Origin: Sorex araneus | Taxonomy: Eukaryota; Chordata; Mammalia; Eulipotyphla; Soricidae | Assembly: GCF_027595985.1 (NCBI RefSeq) | Contig: NC_073306.1 | Location: 82,261,599 to 82,325,598 of the forward strand | Direction of reading: 5' to 3' | Length of the DNA: 64,000 nucleotides | Part shown: positions 34,067 through 45,529 of the stretch, piece after piece | Position numbering within the stretch: position 1 is the stretch's first letter | Layout: each line of letters begins with the position of its first letter | Notes under the pieces: model-generated | Databases searched by the model: none | Seen by the model: the letters and a program-made list of their open reading frames with translations, nothing else | What the model was told of the DNA's origin: nothing | Position numbers and translations under genes: made by a program

Positions 34067-34807
34067 ACAATCGAAACAACATCTGCACATGTATGTTCAT
34101 CGCAGCACTGTTTACAATAGCCAGAATCTGGAAAAAACCCGAATGCCCCAGAACGGATGACTGGTTGAGGAAACTTTGGTACATCTATACAATGGAATAC
34201 TATGCAGCTGTTAGAAAAAAGGAGGTCAAGAATTTTGTAGTCAAGTGGATGGGCATGAAAAGTTTCATGCTGAGTGAAATGAGTCAGAAAGAGAGAGACA
34301 GACATAGAAAGATTGCACTCATCTATGGTATATAGAATAACAGAGTGGGAGACTAACACCCAAGAACTGTAGAAATAAGTACCAGGAGGTTGACTCCATG
34401 GCTTCGAGGCTGGCCTCACGTTCCGGGGAAAGGTCAACTCAGAGAAGCGATCACCAACTACATTGTAGTCGAAGGCCAGTGGGGGAAGGGAGTTGTGGGC
34501 TGAATGAGGGCTAGAGACTGAGCACAGCGGCCACTCAACACCTTTATTGCAAACCACAACAGCTAATTAGAGAGAGAAAACAGAAGGGAATGCCTTGCCA
34601 CAGTGGCAGGGTGGGGTGGGGGGGAGATGGGATTGGGGAGGGTGGGAGGGACACTGGGTTTACGGGTGGTGGAGAATGGGCACTGGTGAAGGGATGGGTT
34701 CCCAAACTTTGTATGAGGGAAGTATAAGCACAAAAGTGTATAAATCTGTAACTGTACCCTCACGGTGATTCTCTAATTAAAAATAAATAAATTTAAAAAA
34801 AAAAAGA
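34067..34807 (+). mobile_element. LINE-1 3' end (3' half of the U6-L1 chimera)
   Basis: The sequence begins in the last part of L1 ORF2 (the block around caatggaatactatgcagc at about 34190) and runs through the 3' untranslated region to an A-rich end near 34807. It starts exactly where the U6 copy stops. Coding frames are open only over short pieces, so no protein is made. A 17-base duplication, AAGAAAAAACCTGGGTT, flanks the U6-L1 unit (33943-33959 and 34808-34824). That shows one insertion event by L1 machinery, with a template jump from L1 RNA to U6 RNA. Confidence 0.92.
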
Positions 34808-35384
34808 AAGAAAAAACCTGGGTTGACCGGTTTACAAGGTAAGCTGCTCAAACAAGGTAAGTGCCTACTTGCTGTATTATCACTCTGGCCCTTGTATTAA
34901 AACTTTGATAAATGATATCAGCTTGTTCTTTTTGAGTTTATTTAGATATCAATGGAACACTCACAAAATCCATTGTGTGACACACACAAATGATATTTAA
35001 TTACTTATAACTTAGAAACTAGCAGAGAAGTTGGCATAGAAGAGTCAGAATCATAGAGTTAGGTCCTGTGTAGTTGATTTAAGTGGAAACATCTAGTGGT
35101 TGTTTAAACCCTCCTATCTTAAACTGTAAAAAGTTTACTGGACTCCACACCAGGCTGTTTTCCCTCGGGGTACCCCAGAGGAAGGTGGGTGAGAACCCTC
35201 CCTACCCCAAGGGACTGAGCCCTGGCAGCCAACCTCCACTACCCAGCTGCCACCATGCTCCAGGCTGCTTTCTGGACCGTGTGGCTGTGAACATTATAAG
35301 ACACTTCCTACCCATCTTCCATAATTACCACACCATATTTGATAGAGTTCAGACAGTAGGCAACAAATCACAAAGAGTAATATA

Positions 35385-35665
35385 TATATTGCTCGGCAAG
35401 TTACCGAGCCCGGCAAGCTACTGAGAGTATCCCACCTGCACGCCGTGTGGGCAGAGCCAGGCAAGATACCTGTGGTGTATTAGATATGCCAGAAACAGTA
35501 ACAAGAGGTCTATTCCCCTAACCCTGAAAGAGCCTCCAATAGTTGGGAATGACGAGTAAGGAGAGGCTGCTAAAATCTCAGGGCTGGGAGGAATGGAGAC
35601 ATTACTGGTGCCCGCTCGAGTAAATCAATGAACAACGGGATGACAGCAACAGTGACAGTGATCTT
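35385..35665 (+). mobile_element. Longer SINE type, head missing, with internal extra sequence
   Basis: cccggcaagctactgagagt, the cagtaacaag segment and gcccgctcgagtaaatcaat are shared with 31192-31435. About 100 extra bases (roughly 35506-35605) separate the middle from the 3' part. The tail is caacagtgacagtg. Confidence 0.75.
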
Positions 35666-35889
35666 AAACTGTGGCTATGACCTAAGGTGGCATTGCATAA
35701 CTGAATGTTGTGGTCACAAAAAATTTAGTAAGTGAAAGATTTGTGAATGTGAAGGGCCAAAAAATTCTCTCATAATCTAACATGTTATGAATCTGGGGTG
35801 TTGCTGGTAGCACTTGTCCGTGTTGCGTTTCTTGGATGAAAGGGGTTATAAGGGAAAATGAAAAGAAAATGTTTAAGAAGGTCTTATTT

Positions 35890-36260
35890 GGAGGGCTGAA
35901 GGGATGATAGTACAGCAGGTAGAGTGTTTGCCTTGCATGAGGCTGACCCTGGGTTTGACCCCCGGCACCACATAATAGTCCTCTGAGCCCTACCAGAAGT
36001 GATCCTTGAGCACAGAGTCAGGAGTAAGTCTTGAGCACAGCTGGGTGTGACACATCCCTCTACCCCACAAAAAAAGAGGCCTGATTTGGGGAAGGGGAGA
36101 TAAAAAATAATTCAGATGATTGAGTGTGCACATGATTTGCATGCAGGAGGCTTATGTTCCATCCTTGGCAGGACATGGTTCCCTGAGCACTGACAGGAGT
36201 GAGCCCTGAACACAGAGCCAAGAGGAGTCCTTGAGCACTGCTTGGTATGGCCCCAAAATT
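35890..36260 (+). mobile_element. Two SINE copies (35890-36075 and 36095-36260)
   Basis: The first has gatagtacagcaggtagagt and the full body. The second is diverged (catgatttgcatgcaggagg, aggagtgagccctgaacac). Confidence 0.77.
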
Positions 36261-36479
36261 AAAAAAAAAAATTTAAAAAAACATCATCATCGCTGGTTTT
36301 CAACACTGGACTAGCAGCTGAAAAACAGATTTAAATCACCTGAGTGTGATCATTTCCCCCATTTCTTCCCTTGGATTCTAAATAGTGCCTTAATCACTGA
36401 ACCTGGACTCCAGCAAATTCTTGCCAGGAATCAGCATTTCAGGGGGCCAGACTGCTGAGTGTAGCCCACCAATGTTCTA

Positions 36480-37060
36480 GGCAATGAACAGGAAGCAAAC
36501 ATCGCCATTCAGAGGCTGGTCACTGGGTCCTGTGTGTATGTGGCTGGGGGGTTCACATGAAGCCTGGTCCACTCACACAGAGGCTGTTGACTCATTTCAC
36601 ACCTGTTGTAACTGCCCCTGAGTGGGCGCAGGGGTCAGAAATAAAGAAGTTGCAGACAGGTTCTTGCCCCACTCTGCGAAGTCCTGTGGATGTTACTTTC
36701 TGCAGCTCCATCCAACTTGAGAAAGAAGCCACTTTACTATGGAAGAGGTTCGAGAAGAAGGGACAGATTCTGGGACAGGCTCTGGGCCCTGAGGACCACA
36801 TACGGGCGTGAGCACAGAAGGTGGGTGTACAAAACCTTGCCCTCAGGGATGTTCGCCTGCGTCACGAAGTCTGGGCTTCCTGCCATAATCAAAATCACCA
36901 GAACACACGAAGGTAATTTCTGCAGAAATTCAGATCATTCCATTATTTAGGGGTTCTAAGAAATTAGTGGGTGGACTCTTGCTCGGAAAGATATCAATGC
37001 TGTCAGTGTGGATGAATTGCTTCTGAATCAGGTTTCTCTTTCATCTTTTATTTTGTAGTT
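36480..37060. other. Unique intergenic stretch
   Basis: No repeats recognised and no gene support. It is bounded by SINEs at 36095-36260 and 37070-37230. Confidence 0.5.
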
Positions 37061-37069
37061 GGGTGGGGT

Positions 37070-37230
37070 GCATGGGTTTGGGCTACATCTGGCAGTGCTC
37101 AGGGGTTATTCCTGGCCCTGTGCTTACGGATTACTCCTTGTGGTGGGAAGCATATAGTGCTAGGGATTGAAACAGGGTCAGGTGTGTGCAAGGCAAGTGC
37201 TCTCCCCATTATGCTATCTCTCTAGCCCTC
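37070..37230 (-). mobile_element. Diverged SINE copy
   Basis: ggctacatctggcagtgctc, gggattgaaacagggtcagg and tatctctctagccc. Confidence 0.75.
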
Positions 37231-38164
37231 ACCTTGAGTTGCAGAAAACAAGGCAACCTTAATCACCACCATTTCAGTTCTCCGAGATAGTATATTTGGT
37301 GTTTCAAGGGTGTACTCAAATCTTCCCTGGACCTCTATTAACCAAATGAGGGTCAGTCCTGTCCTGCCAGAAATTCTTGAGCCCTGACCAGATTAGGCAA
37401 GGATCGCCTCCATGCTCTTGCTGCCAGCTGAGTGTGTACCCCTGGGAATCCTGAAGCCCCAGGGCCTTGTGCTCTCACATTGGCACCTCTTGTTGCCCTG
37501 GCACAGGGGCTCCAAAGGGTCCACAGCAGAAGGTCACAGAGCCCAGAGGCCTGTGCTTTGCTGTGGCTTCTGTCTCTCTCAGTGCCAGTGTGAGCCTGGC
37601 AGCCCTGAACTGGTTGCTGGAGGATTTTCAGAGGATTAAGGGGCTTTTCTGAGCGAGCAGGGATAGGGTACCTTCCGCCAGGGTGATTTTTCAGAAAAAG
37701 ATCAAATCACACCAGCCCTCTCTCAGGCCTTGTCTCCTGCTTCTGGATCTGGGGAAAGTGTCTTTGGCATCTTCCTGACCCGTGAACACAATGACTCTTG
37801 AAGACCATTTTCCCAGGGCTGCTCCTTCACCTTTTCATCTGAACTGCTGAAGCCTTTCAGGAACCGCAGTTAAAACAGAACTGATTTTAACAATGTTCAG
37901 GTCTGAGAATAAAAGAACATTACAGGATCAAGTCCAAATGGCTTAGTCTTGTGTCCAGGGTTTGCTGGGATATGGCTCTGCCTCTCTCCTCCTTTCCCCG
38001 GAGCTCCTGTCCAGCCCACACACCTGCTTCTAGCCAAACTGGGCACCTTGTAGGATGAGGGTGCTCCCTACTACTGGAAACATCCATCCTCCCATCTCCA
38101 CATCTTCCCTTTCCCCTATTATTCTTTTCTTTTTCTCTTTTATTTCAAAAATTTTAATTTACAT

Positions 38165-38350
38165 TAGGGAGGGTGATTCAACCATACCCAGCAATGCCCA
38201 GGGTTTATCCCAGTGGTCTTGGGCTCACTCCTGGTGGGGCTCAGAGGACCACTGCAGGGTCCTGGTGGGGCTTGGGAGCCAGGGAAAAATTGGCATTGAA
38301 CTTTTGTAGGGCAAGTGCTTTCCCGACTGTACTATCTCTCTGCCCTTCCC
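38165..38350 (-). mobile_element. Diverged SINE copy
   Basis: aaccatacccagcaatgccc, cactcctggtggggctcaga and tatctctctgccc. Confidence 0.65.
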
Positions 38351-39054
38351 CACTTTTCCCCCTTACCCTTGAATCGAGTCATCATCTCCTTTGGATTCTG
38401 ATTCCCCACCCTCGTGGCACTCACTTTGCATCATAACCACTCTCGGACTTATCTTACTTCCCACTGGACCACAAGCTCTATGCAGGGCGCAGGTCTTATC
38501 TTTGGATCCCCAGCATGTACTGTGCTTCCCAGTCCTCTGGGGAGGCTCAGAAGCAACTGGAAGTGAATTAAGTCCTCCGATTTGAGGCACTAGAAATGTT
38601 GGGGTCACTGGGCTGGAGTCCATTTTAACTTCAGTATTGAAATACTGGTTACGGTGGTGGTTTCAAAATTCTGGTTTCTCAGGGGGTAGAACAAGAGAAG
38701 AATAAAGGAGAAACCACCCCAGACCATGTTATTAATGATCAGGCCTCCTACATGCAAGCAACAAGTGGTAGGTGACGTGCCTCTGCGGTGTGGCCCTGTC
38801 CTTGCTATGCCACCCCACCGCATGAAGCTGGAGTTCCTGGGCAGCGCTGATGGATGGGTGGGCTACAGCTGTGCACTGGGGTCCCCAAGGACAGAATCTG
38901 AGATGGAGGTCCTATTCCAGGGCCCCAAGAAAGAACCTTGGGTCAGCATAGCAGGTGTACCAATGCTTAGCACTCTTAAGGACACCTTGGCATACCTCAT
39001 CCAAAGGACAGCCTTGGGGTAGCAGCAGCACATCATGATCAAGAGTCAGGAGCA

Positions 39055-39225
39055 CTGGGCCAGAGCAGGAAGGGCACTTGCCTAGCATGTGGCCAACCCA
39101 AGTTCAACTCCTGGCACCCAGAACCCCATCAGAAGTGATCCCTGAGTGCAGAGCAGAAGTAAGCCCTGAGCACTGAGGCAGGAGTAAACTCTGAGCACTG
39201 CCAGGGTGTCCCCAAACAACACAGA
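39055..39225 (+). mobile_element. Diverged SINE copy
   Basis: gggccagagcaggaagggca, aagttcaactcctggcaccc and a body with an extra ctgagcactg unit. Confidence 0.65.
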
Positions 39226-39229
39226 AAAA

Positions 39230-40362
39230 GCTACCATCGCTCTTTTGGCCCCAGCCAACTATAAATCCTCCTTACTTCTATCTTGATAGTCCCTTGCAGG
39301 TGAAGTCAGATCTGAGAGTGTGGGTGTGTGGGGGCCACACATTCGATCCTGGGGTGCGGTCCTGGAGCTGAGGGGCATCCCTGGGCAGGTGCCTGAGAGT
39401 AGAGCTCCACACACAGCTCATTCAGGTTTGCTTTGTGTGCTTTTGCAATCTTGGCTGGACCCAAACTTCCTGTCCGGCCTCTGGGCTGAAACCAAGTCTG
39501 CTCCTGGAGACCAGGGAGTGTCCGGCTCTGAGTGTTTATTCTCTCTTGCCACTCCTCGTCTTTTCCACTCTGGAACCCCTTTGTCTCTTTATTTCCCGTT
39601 TGGCCAGTAATCTGACTTGCTTTTCACCTTTCTGAAAGGGTGAGTGAAAGAAACCCTGTGCTGTGCATGAATTTCCATGGAACCCTGCGGACTGAAGGCG
39701 AAGTGGTTGGTGGGTCCTGAAGCCCAGGCGCTTGGCCTTCCTGCACCAATCTTCAGTATTGCTTTCAATCTCTTCCTCCTGCACTTCCAACCCCGAGAGG
39801 TGTGTTTTGCATTCACGTTTGAAGCATTGCAATACACCCCATTTCTTCCAGCTCTTAGGCTGTAGAAACGGGCGTTAAGTGTTGTGCTGCTGAGAAGAGG
39901 CCCAGTGTGTCTGTATATCCAGTTTGGACTCAGCTTGAAGCTGGTCTGCTGCTAGGTGGTTCTTTAGGATTAAAAGGGAAGAAGGTGCAAGTATTGGGTG
40001 AAGACAGGAGTGGGCAGCCACAACTTAAGCTTGCCCTGAGTTTGACCGAGCCTCCTACCAAGAGCCTCCCTTTGCCCTTGGGCAAGTTTCTTAATCCTTT
40101 TCAGGCTTTTGGGGAAAGGCTAACTATTGTTGAAAATGCTAATTATTGAAAATGCCTGCTCAACTGCACATATGAATACAATCCAGATTTCTTTCTGCAA
40201 GACCAGAGGTCCTATATCCCTCTGCCCTAACACCTCCAGCGAGCTGGCCTGTTTTTCACTAAAATAGGAAGAGCAGGCCTGGGTGTTCATTAATCAGAGC
40301 TATTTATGAGGAATCCAGACTCCAGAGCAAATTCAAATAAAATGTGGATATGAAAGCCAAGG
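39230..40362. other. Unique intergenic stretch
   Basis: Free of young repeats. Near its right end (40281-40310) it holds an AT-rich block with a homeodomain-type ttaatca and a MEF2-like ctatttatg. No gene is supported. Confidence 0.5.

Positions 40363-40364
<2 letters not shown>

Positions 40365-40420
<56 letters not shown>
40365..40420 (+). repeat. (TG)n microsatellite
   Basis: 28 uninterrupted units, the longest TG run in the window. Confidence 0.98.
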
Positions 40421-40421
<1 letters not shown>

Positions 40422-41609
40422 CTTGCTGTGGGTCATATGCTATGTTATGTAACATCTGCTCTTTGATCCCTGGCATTATCTGATGAGAGTCTGGTTGCAA
40501 TTGGGGCCAATGTGCCTTGGGACTTTTTTTTGTGACCTTGCTAAGAGCTGGGTGACTCTCCAGAATCTCAATCCCGTTTAATGAATAATCACTTGCCTGG
40601 CTCCATGTGACCCAGCCCAGCTGTTTTTCAGATCCAGCAAGCTTGCTTATTCTTATCTCCTAGGGGAAATCCTTCCAGATGGTTTGTAAGGTGCCATGGG
40701 CTGGGCTCCTGATAGTCGGAGTCCGGAGGGTTCCTCCTCCCCATGGTGTTGCTGCAGCGACCACCGACCTCCGTGTGTGCACACATACTTGACACAGTGC
40801 TGGGGGCGGGGGGGGGGGACACGACACACGCACACAGTTGCAGTGCTAGGACTCTTATCCATGGTGCCCACAAGGGTCTGCATACATTTCCCTGTGTTTG
40901 CACACGTCTTCTCTGGGTGTGACCCTCTTCTGTTGTGCTCACACACACCTGGCTGTGAAGTGTCAGATTTCACACCCTCTATCACAGCGTGAGGGGTCCA
41001 GAAAGCTGAGCTTCTGGGACCCCAGTGATCACTTTCGCAGACGCTCACATGGTGACAGGAGCACACGCAGGCTCAGAGAGGTTAATGAAGCAGAGGGCAC
41101 GCAGTATGGACAGCAGGGACTTTAGACAGTTTGGGATGAGGACATTTGGATTTAATTTTCTCCTTAACCAGAAAATACAGGAAAGGGGGAGAGTACATAC
41201 GCGGGGGACACACTTGAGCAGAGTGATAGCCCAATCCAAGACAGAAGAAGGGACTGGGGGTTCTATGACCACAGCCAGGATGAAAGGGGCTTCAGGGTCA
41301 TGTGCCTGGATCAGTTCCCCTAGTCAGGGAGTTTGCGTTGGTTTCCCCTCTGAAGGAGCCCCTTTGGCATTCACTGTGCCCACGGTGACTTCGGCAGCAC
41401 AGGTTCCAGCTGCTGTTCCGTCTGAATGGGGACTGAAGGAAAAGCTTCCTGTACTTCCAACTACTCGGCGTTCCTGTCCAGCTGCCAGCTGCCCTGGGCT
41501 GAGGGGAAAAGATCAGACCTGTGAAGGGACGTCAGATGGGCCCTCATCATCTCGGCTATCTGAAGATGATGTAGCAATGACTTTTAGACTTTTATTTCAT
41601 TTGTCTATT

Positions 41610-41740
41610 TTTTGTTTGAGGACCATACCCAGCAGTGCTCCGGGGGCTATTCTTGGGTCTGCTGAGGGGACATTATACAATTTGAACTGGGGTCAGCCAC
41701 ATGCAAGGCAAGTGCCTTAATACAGATACTATCTCTCTGA
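41610..41740 (-). mobile_element. Diverged SINE copy
   Basis: gaccatacccagcagtgctc and tatctctctgac. An MIR-like relic lies before it at about 41050-41100. Confidence 0.65.
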
Positions 41741-42049
41741 CTTTGGTTTTTAGGATTTTAAAACTGAGAGTGCCAGGTTTGGGGTGGGGGTGAAAGGTTA
41801 ACCAAAAAAAAAAAAAACACAGGAACACATCAAGTTCTAAGGGAGCTAACTGTATGCACCAAAGTTATAACTGTCAATTAACAAATAATGGGGAAGGCTG
41901 GGAGGGAAGGAATGTCCAACTAGACATGGAGGGAGAAATTATAGGCAATGTGGTGGCGGTGGTGGTACTGCTAACTTTGAACAGCAATACCGTATGCTGA
42001 ACACTATAACTCTGTTAACTATAATAATTTCTTTTTAAAAAGTAGACAT

Positions 42050-42190
42050 GGGGTTGAAGAGATAGTACGGAGATTAAGACGCTTGCCTTGGACATGGCTG
42101 ACCTGCATTTACTTCCCAGCTCCACAGATGTTCTTCCAAGCCCCAGCCAGAATGAGCCCTGAGCACAGCCAGGTATTACTCCAAATTAAA
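42050..42190 (+). mobile_element. SINE, body shortened
   Basis: ggggttgaagagatagtacg head, a diverged B box and a body with agaatgagccctgagcaca. Confidence 0.7.
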
Positions 42191-42462
42191 AATTTTTTTT
42201 TAAATGAAAAAAGTCAAACAGTCATCTTCTTTCTCAGAAGGGAGCTCAGTGAATTCTGTGACTCAGACAGTTCTCCACAATGAGGTGAGCTATGTGTTTT
42301 CTTGTTGCAGAAATGTCAGAATCCTTCCAAGTCTCTCCTTGAGCTCTGCCACCCGGGAGCTGCAGAACTGTCCCCCTCAACCCCGGCTGAAGCTGTTACT
42401 TTTCTCTAAGATGCCAGGTAAGCTACCTTCTCTGTTTACCTGACATCTTAGAGGAAAGCGAC

Positions 42463-42466
<4 letters not shown>

Positions 42467-42511
<45 letters not shown>
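42467..42511 (+). repeat. (CT)n microsatellite
   Basis: About 22 units followed by a T run. Confidence 0.97.
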
Positions 42512-42518
<7 letters not shown>

Positions 42519-42779
42519 AAGGAGCAGAAGACTTTTTTTAAAAAGAAATTTACATAGAGAAATAGGGGAGAGAGAAAGAGAGAGGGGGGAAAGTGGGGGA
42601 GAGAGAGAGGAGAGAGAGACAGAGACCCATGTTTAAATAGAACTGAGCTTCAGAGTGAATCAAAGGACAAAGTTCCACCTTCCATGTTGTGCTATTTCAG
42701 AAGACTGGAAAGGGGTCACTGTGATTGTTTTTTTAGCTCAAGAAAGTTACTATGAACTTCTTGTCTCCCCCCGCCCCCC

Positions 42780-42953
42780 TTTGGTGTGTGTGGGGAGGTC
42801 ACGTCCAGCATTCTCAGGGGTTACTCCTGGATCTGCACTCAGGAATCACTTCTGGCGGTGTTCAGGGGACCATATGGGATGCTGAGAATCTAACCCGGGT
42901 AGGCCGCATGCAAGGTACATGTCCTACTCGCTGTGCTATTGCTCCAGCCCCTC
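42780..42953 (-). mobile_element. SINE copy
   Basis: ctcaggggttactcctggat to ctattgctccagcccc; the tail is degraded. Confidence 0.87.
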
Positions 42954-43339
42954 TGCTGTATATTGCTCTGGCCCCTGATCTTCCTGTTTTAATATCCATG
43001 AAGCTGTAATTTAGATCATCCCTCTGAGGAGGTGAACAATCTCTTTGCCCTCTTCCTGTATAGGTGGCTCCAGGAAAGCAGGAAAATTTGGAGGGGGTGG
43101 GAGGATACTGGAGCTGGGGTTCAGGATAGCAGGTTCCAAATTAAAATCCAGGCACTAAGTCCAGTCTGGAGAAGAGAACACCAAAGTGAACTTTCTGAAG
43201 GGAGAGATGTGATCTCCAGTGGGAAGGTGGAGTTCAGTTTCTGACCAGCACCAGGCTGTGGGGGGAGGGAGTGGGGCAAGCAGGAGAGCCGGGCATGGAG
43301 CACCACATCTAAATAAAATGTGGTTTTACCCACTCATCT

Positions 43340-43625
43340 GGTTGAAAAGTCACACATTCTCAGAGCTAGGAGTGTCTGCCTTGCATGCCTCAAGGCTGTG
43401 GGTTTGATCCCCCTAGGGCCCCTGAATACCACTGTGGAGGCCCCCATAAAAACACAAACATTAGGCTGGAGAAATAGTACAATGGGTAGGTTGTAGGGTG
43501 CTTGCCTTGCACATGTATCTCATATGGTCTCCTGAACACCATCAGGAATGATTCTTGAGTGCAGAGCTAGGAGTAACCCCAGAGCTTCACTGGGGTGATC
43601 CCCAAAACATTTGGTGACCAAAAAA
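43340..43625 (+). mobile_element. Two SINE copies (43340-43450 fragment and 43465-43625)
   Basis: The second has ggctggagaaatagtacaat and a full body. The first keeps only part of head and body. Confidence 0.7.
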
Positions 43626-43779
43626 TACCCAAAAAACTAATTGGTAAGGATAAAAGTTAGGTGAAAAATCTGTAGTAGTGTATAAGAGTACAGATCAAAA
43701 ATTAATTGAGTTGTTCCTAATTTTGGAAAAGAAAAATGTGCTGATTGCTCAATTATAATTTTAGTTGTGGTGGTGGAGG

Positions 43780-43942
43780 AGGTTGGTCATACCCAGCTGT
43801 GCTCAGAACTTCTCCTGGCTCTGTGCTAAAGGGTTACTCTTGGTGGTTTTTGGGGGACCACACATGGTACTAGGGACTTGAACCAGGGTTGGCTGCATAT
43901 AAGGTAAATTTCCTATGTTCTGTGCTGTCACTCCAGTCCCTC
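43780..43942 (-). mobile_element. Diverged SINE copy
   Basis: ggtcatacccagctgtgctc, gggaccacacatggtactag and ctgtcactccagtccc. Confidence 0.78.
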
Positions 43943-44723
43943 AATTATTAGCCCGCTCAGGATGTTTTTAAGTTGACTTATCTATTAGTTAGCTCATCTG
44001 CAGCTAGAATTAGCTGCTGATGATCATAAACCAGATCCATCTGGCTCACAGACGGTTTAGTCTTAGTTTCTTAAGATTTGTGCCAGGTGGGAAGAGGAAC
44101 ATCACTGGTCATTCAAGGAAATACTTTTTCTATTCAGTTATGCATAGGTGCTGTGCTGGGCAGAAACCAGCAAGCACTTACTCCAGAAGTTATCAGAAAC
44201 CAAGTTACAGATCTGTTATCTATAATCTTGATGTTTGCTGAAGAACAAAAGCCCTCTTCCCCAAGGACAACAATCCTCCATCTAATCAAAGCTTTGAAAT
44301 GGAATGGAAATTAACTCCCTTCCTTTGAAACTCAAATGTATGACCAGGCATAGATGCTAAGCACACCAATACCCAACATTTAAATAACCTCTTTTATCTT
44401 TCCGTTTCTTATTTCTAAAATTCACATTCTCTTTCCACTAGAGGACAAAACATGGGAAAGATTGTTTCAGAAGTGCTCTCCCAGGCCATCTAACTGGTAT
44501 TTTGATTATAAAAGAGATACACACTAAGTCTTTCAGCACAGAACTGGTGGAAAATGTCAAGGATAGAGTAGGGATGTGGTCGGGATCCAGAGGGATTAAG
44601 CACGGGGGTGGGGGTGGGGGTTAGGGGGGTGGTGGTTCTGAAGGAGACACAGGCCCAGTGGAGGCAACTCTGAGCAGAGGCCCCATCCACCATGGGCAGT
44701 GGAAGAGTGAGCCATGAGATTAC

Positions 44724-44807
44724 CTTAGCTTATTGTCTGACTCCAGCAGCTCGAGGGTGCAAAGGGAGATTGTGAGTTTCAGTTTGTTTAGCAAAGTTCA
44801 CAAACAC
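44724..44807 (-). CDS. ABCA4: ABCA4 exon 49, last coding exon, with early stop
   Basis: The exon is 84 bases, reading VFVNFAKQTETHNLPLHPRA then AGVRQ and a TAA stop at 44730-44732. The VFVNFA motif, conserved at the C-terminus of ABCA1 and ABCA4, is present. Compared with human as I recall it, one Gln codon is missing after AKQ. The stop falls on a codon that is CAA in human, so the protein ends four residues early (human continues Gln-Ala-Gln-Asp). Six more bases (GCTAAG) follow before a good donor, GTAATC, so the exon boundary itself is kept. The stop is too close to that boundary to trigger nonsense-mediated decay by the usual 50-base rule. Confidence 0.93.
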
Positions 44808-45529
44808 CTGGAGGAAGATGAACAGATAAGTCAAATGCATTAGATGCTTCCAATGGACTATAGCTGCCATAAAAAAGAATGGATGTTCTGACAGGACTGT
44901 GGCATGGCAGAGCTCTGGGGACATATGTGAAGTGAAATGTTGTAGACGTGACAAGATGGAGGCTGAGGTGCCACTGCAGTGAGGTGGGAAAAAACAGAAT
45001 GTGGAGCAGAGAACACATTCTATGCTCTGTGTCTGGAGTGTCTGGAGAGAGTGTTTAATGGGAGCTGTTTGATGTTAATGGGAAATGTTGAGCATTTCCA
45101 GAGTTTCAGATTGAACAGAAGTTTCCGAGCATGATGATGGCTGCTCAGCCATGCGGCTGCACTGAGACCACAAAAATGTGTACTTGGAAGCAGTTAGTAA
45201 CGCCAGGTATTTTTTTAACCAAGATTTAGAAAGGGATCCCCATACCTATGACACTCACACATCTTTATCAAAACTCACTCAATCATACACTAATTTGGGG
45301 AGAGGGACACCAGGCCATATTTAGGGGCTATTCCCCAAGAACAACAATCCTCCATCTAGTCAAATGGAGGGGACCATGTGGTGGTAGGGACTGAATTGCA
45401 CCCTGTATGCAAAGTGTGTGTTTAGTCTGATGAGTTTTCTCTCAGACCAGGAGTTTTAAAGCCTGAATTTTTATATGTAAATAAAAAATCAAATAGAAAA
45501 TTAAAAAGAAAATAGAAGTCATCAGTAAA

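Larger units (their letters stand above)
33873..34890 (-). mobile_element. SINE split by the U6-L1 insertion
   Basis: The left part (33873-33959) and right part (34825-34890) together form one minus-strand SINE. The body (gctctgtgctcaggaatcac and on to ccatatgg) stops at the duplication and resumes with gaccgg, the A-box region and the terminal ctctggccc. The SINE is older than the U6-L1 unit it contains. Confidence 0.85.
9489..44723. other. Intergenic region between GCLM and ABCA4
   Basis: About 35 kb without a gene I can support. Open frames here are short, and most translate SINE DNA: a recurring tryptophan-valine-thr peptide marks the reversed SINE tail and body. Contents are SINEs, L1 ends, MIR/L2 relics, microsatellites and unique stretches listed separately. 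Noncoding RNA genes cannot be excluded by eye. The untranslated last exon of ABCA4 should lie in the right-hand part, but I could not place it. Confidence 0.7.

Noticed and set aside
34093-34335. 80-codon frame resembling L1 ORF2 C-terminus, and the similar minus-strand frame at 33904-34557
   Set aside because: Remnants of a 5'-truncated element, not able to make a working protein.
41025-41720. 231-codon open frame downstream of ABCA4
   Set aside because: No recognisable domain, its end lies in a SINE, and an MIR-like relic is within it; chance open frame.
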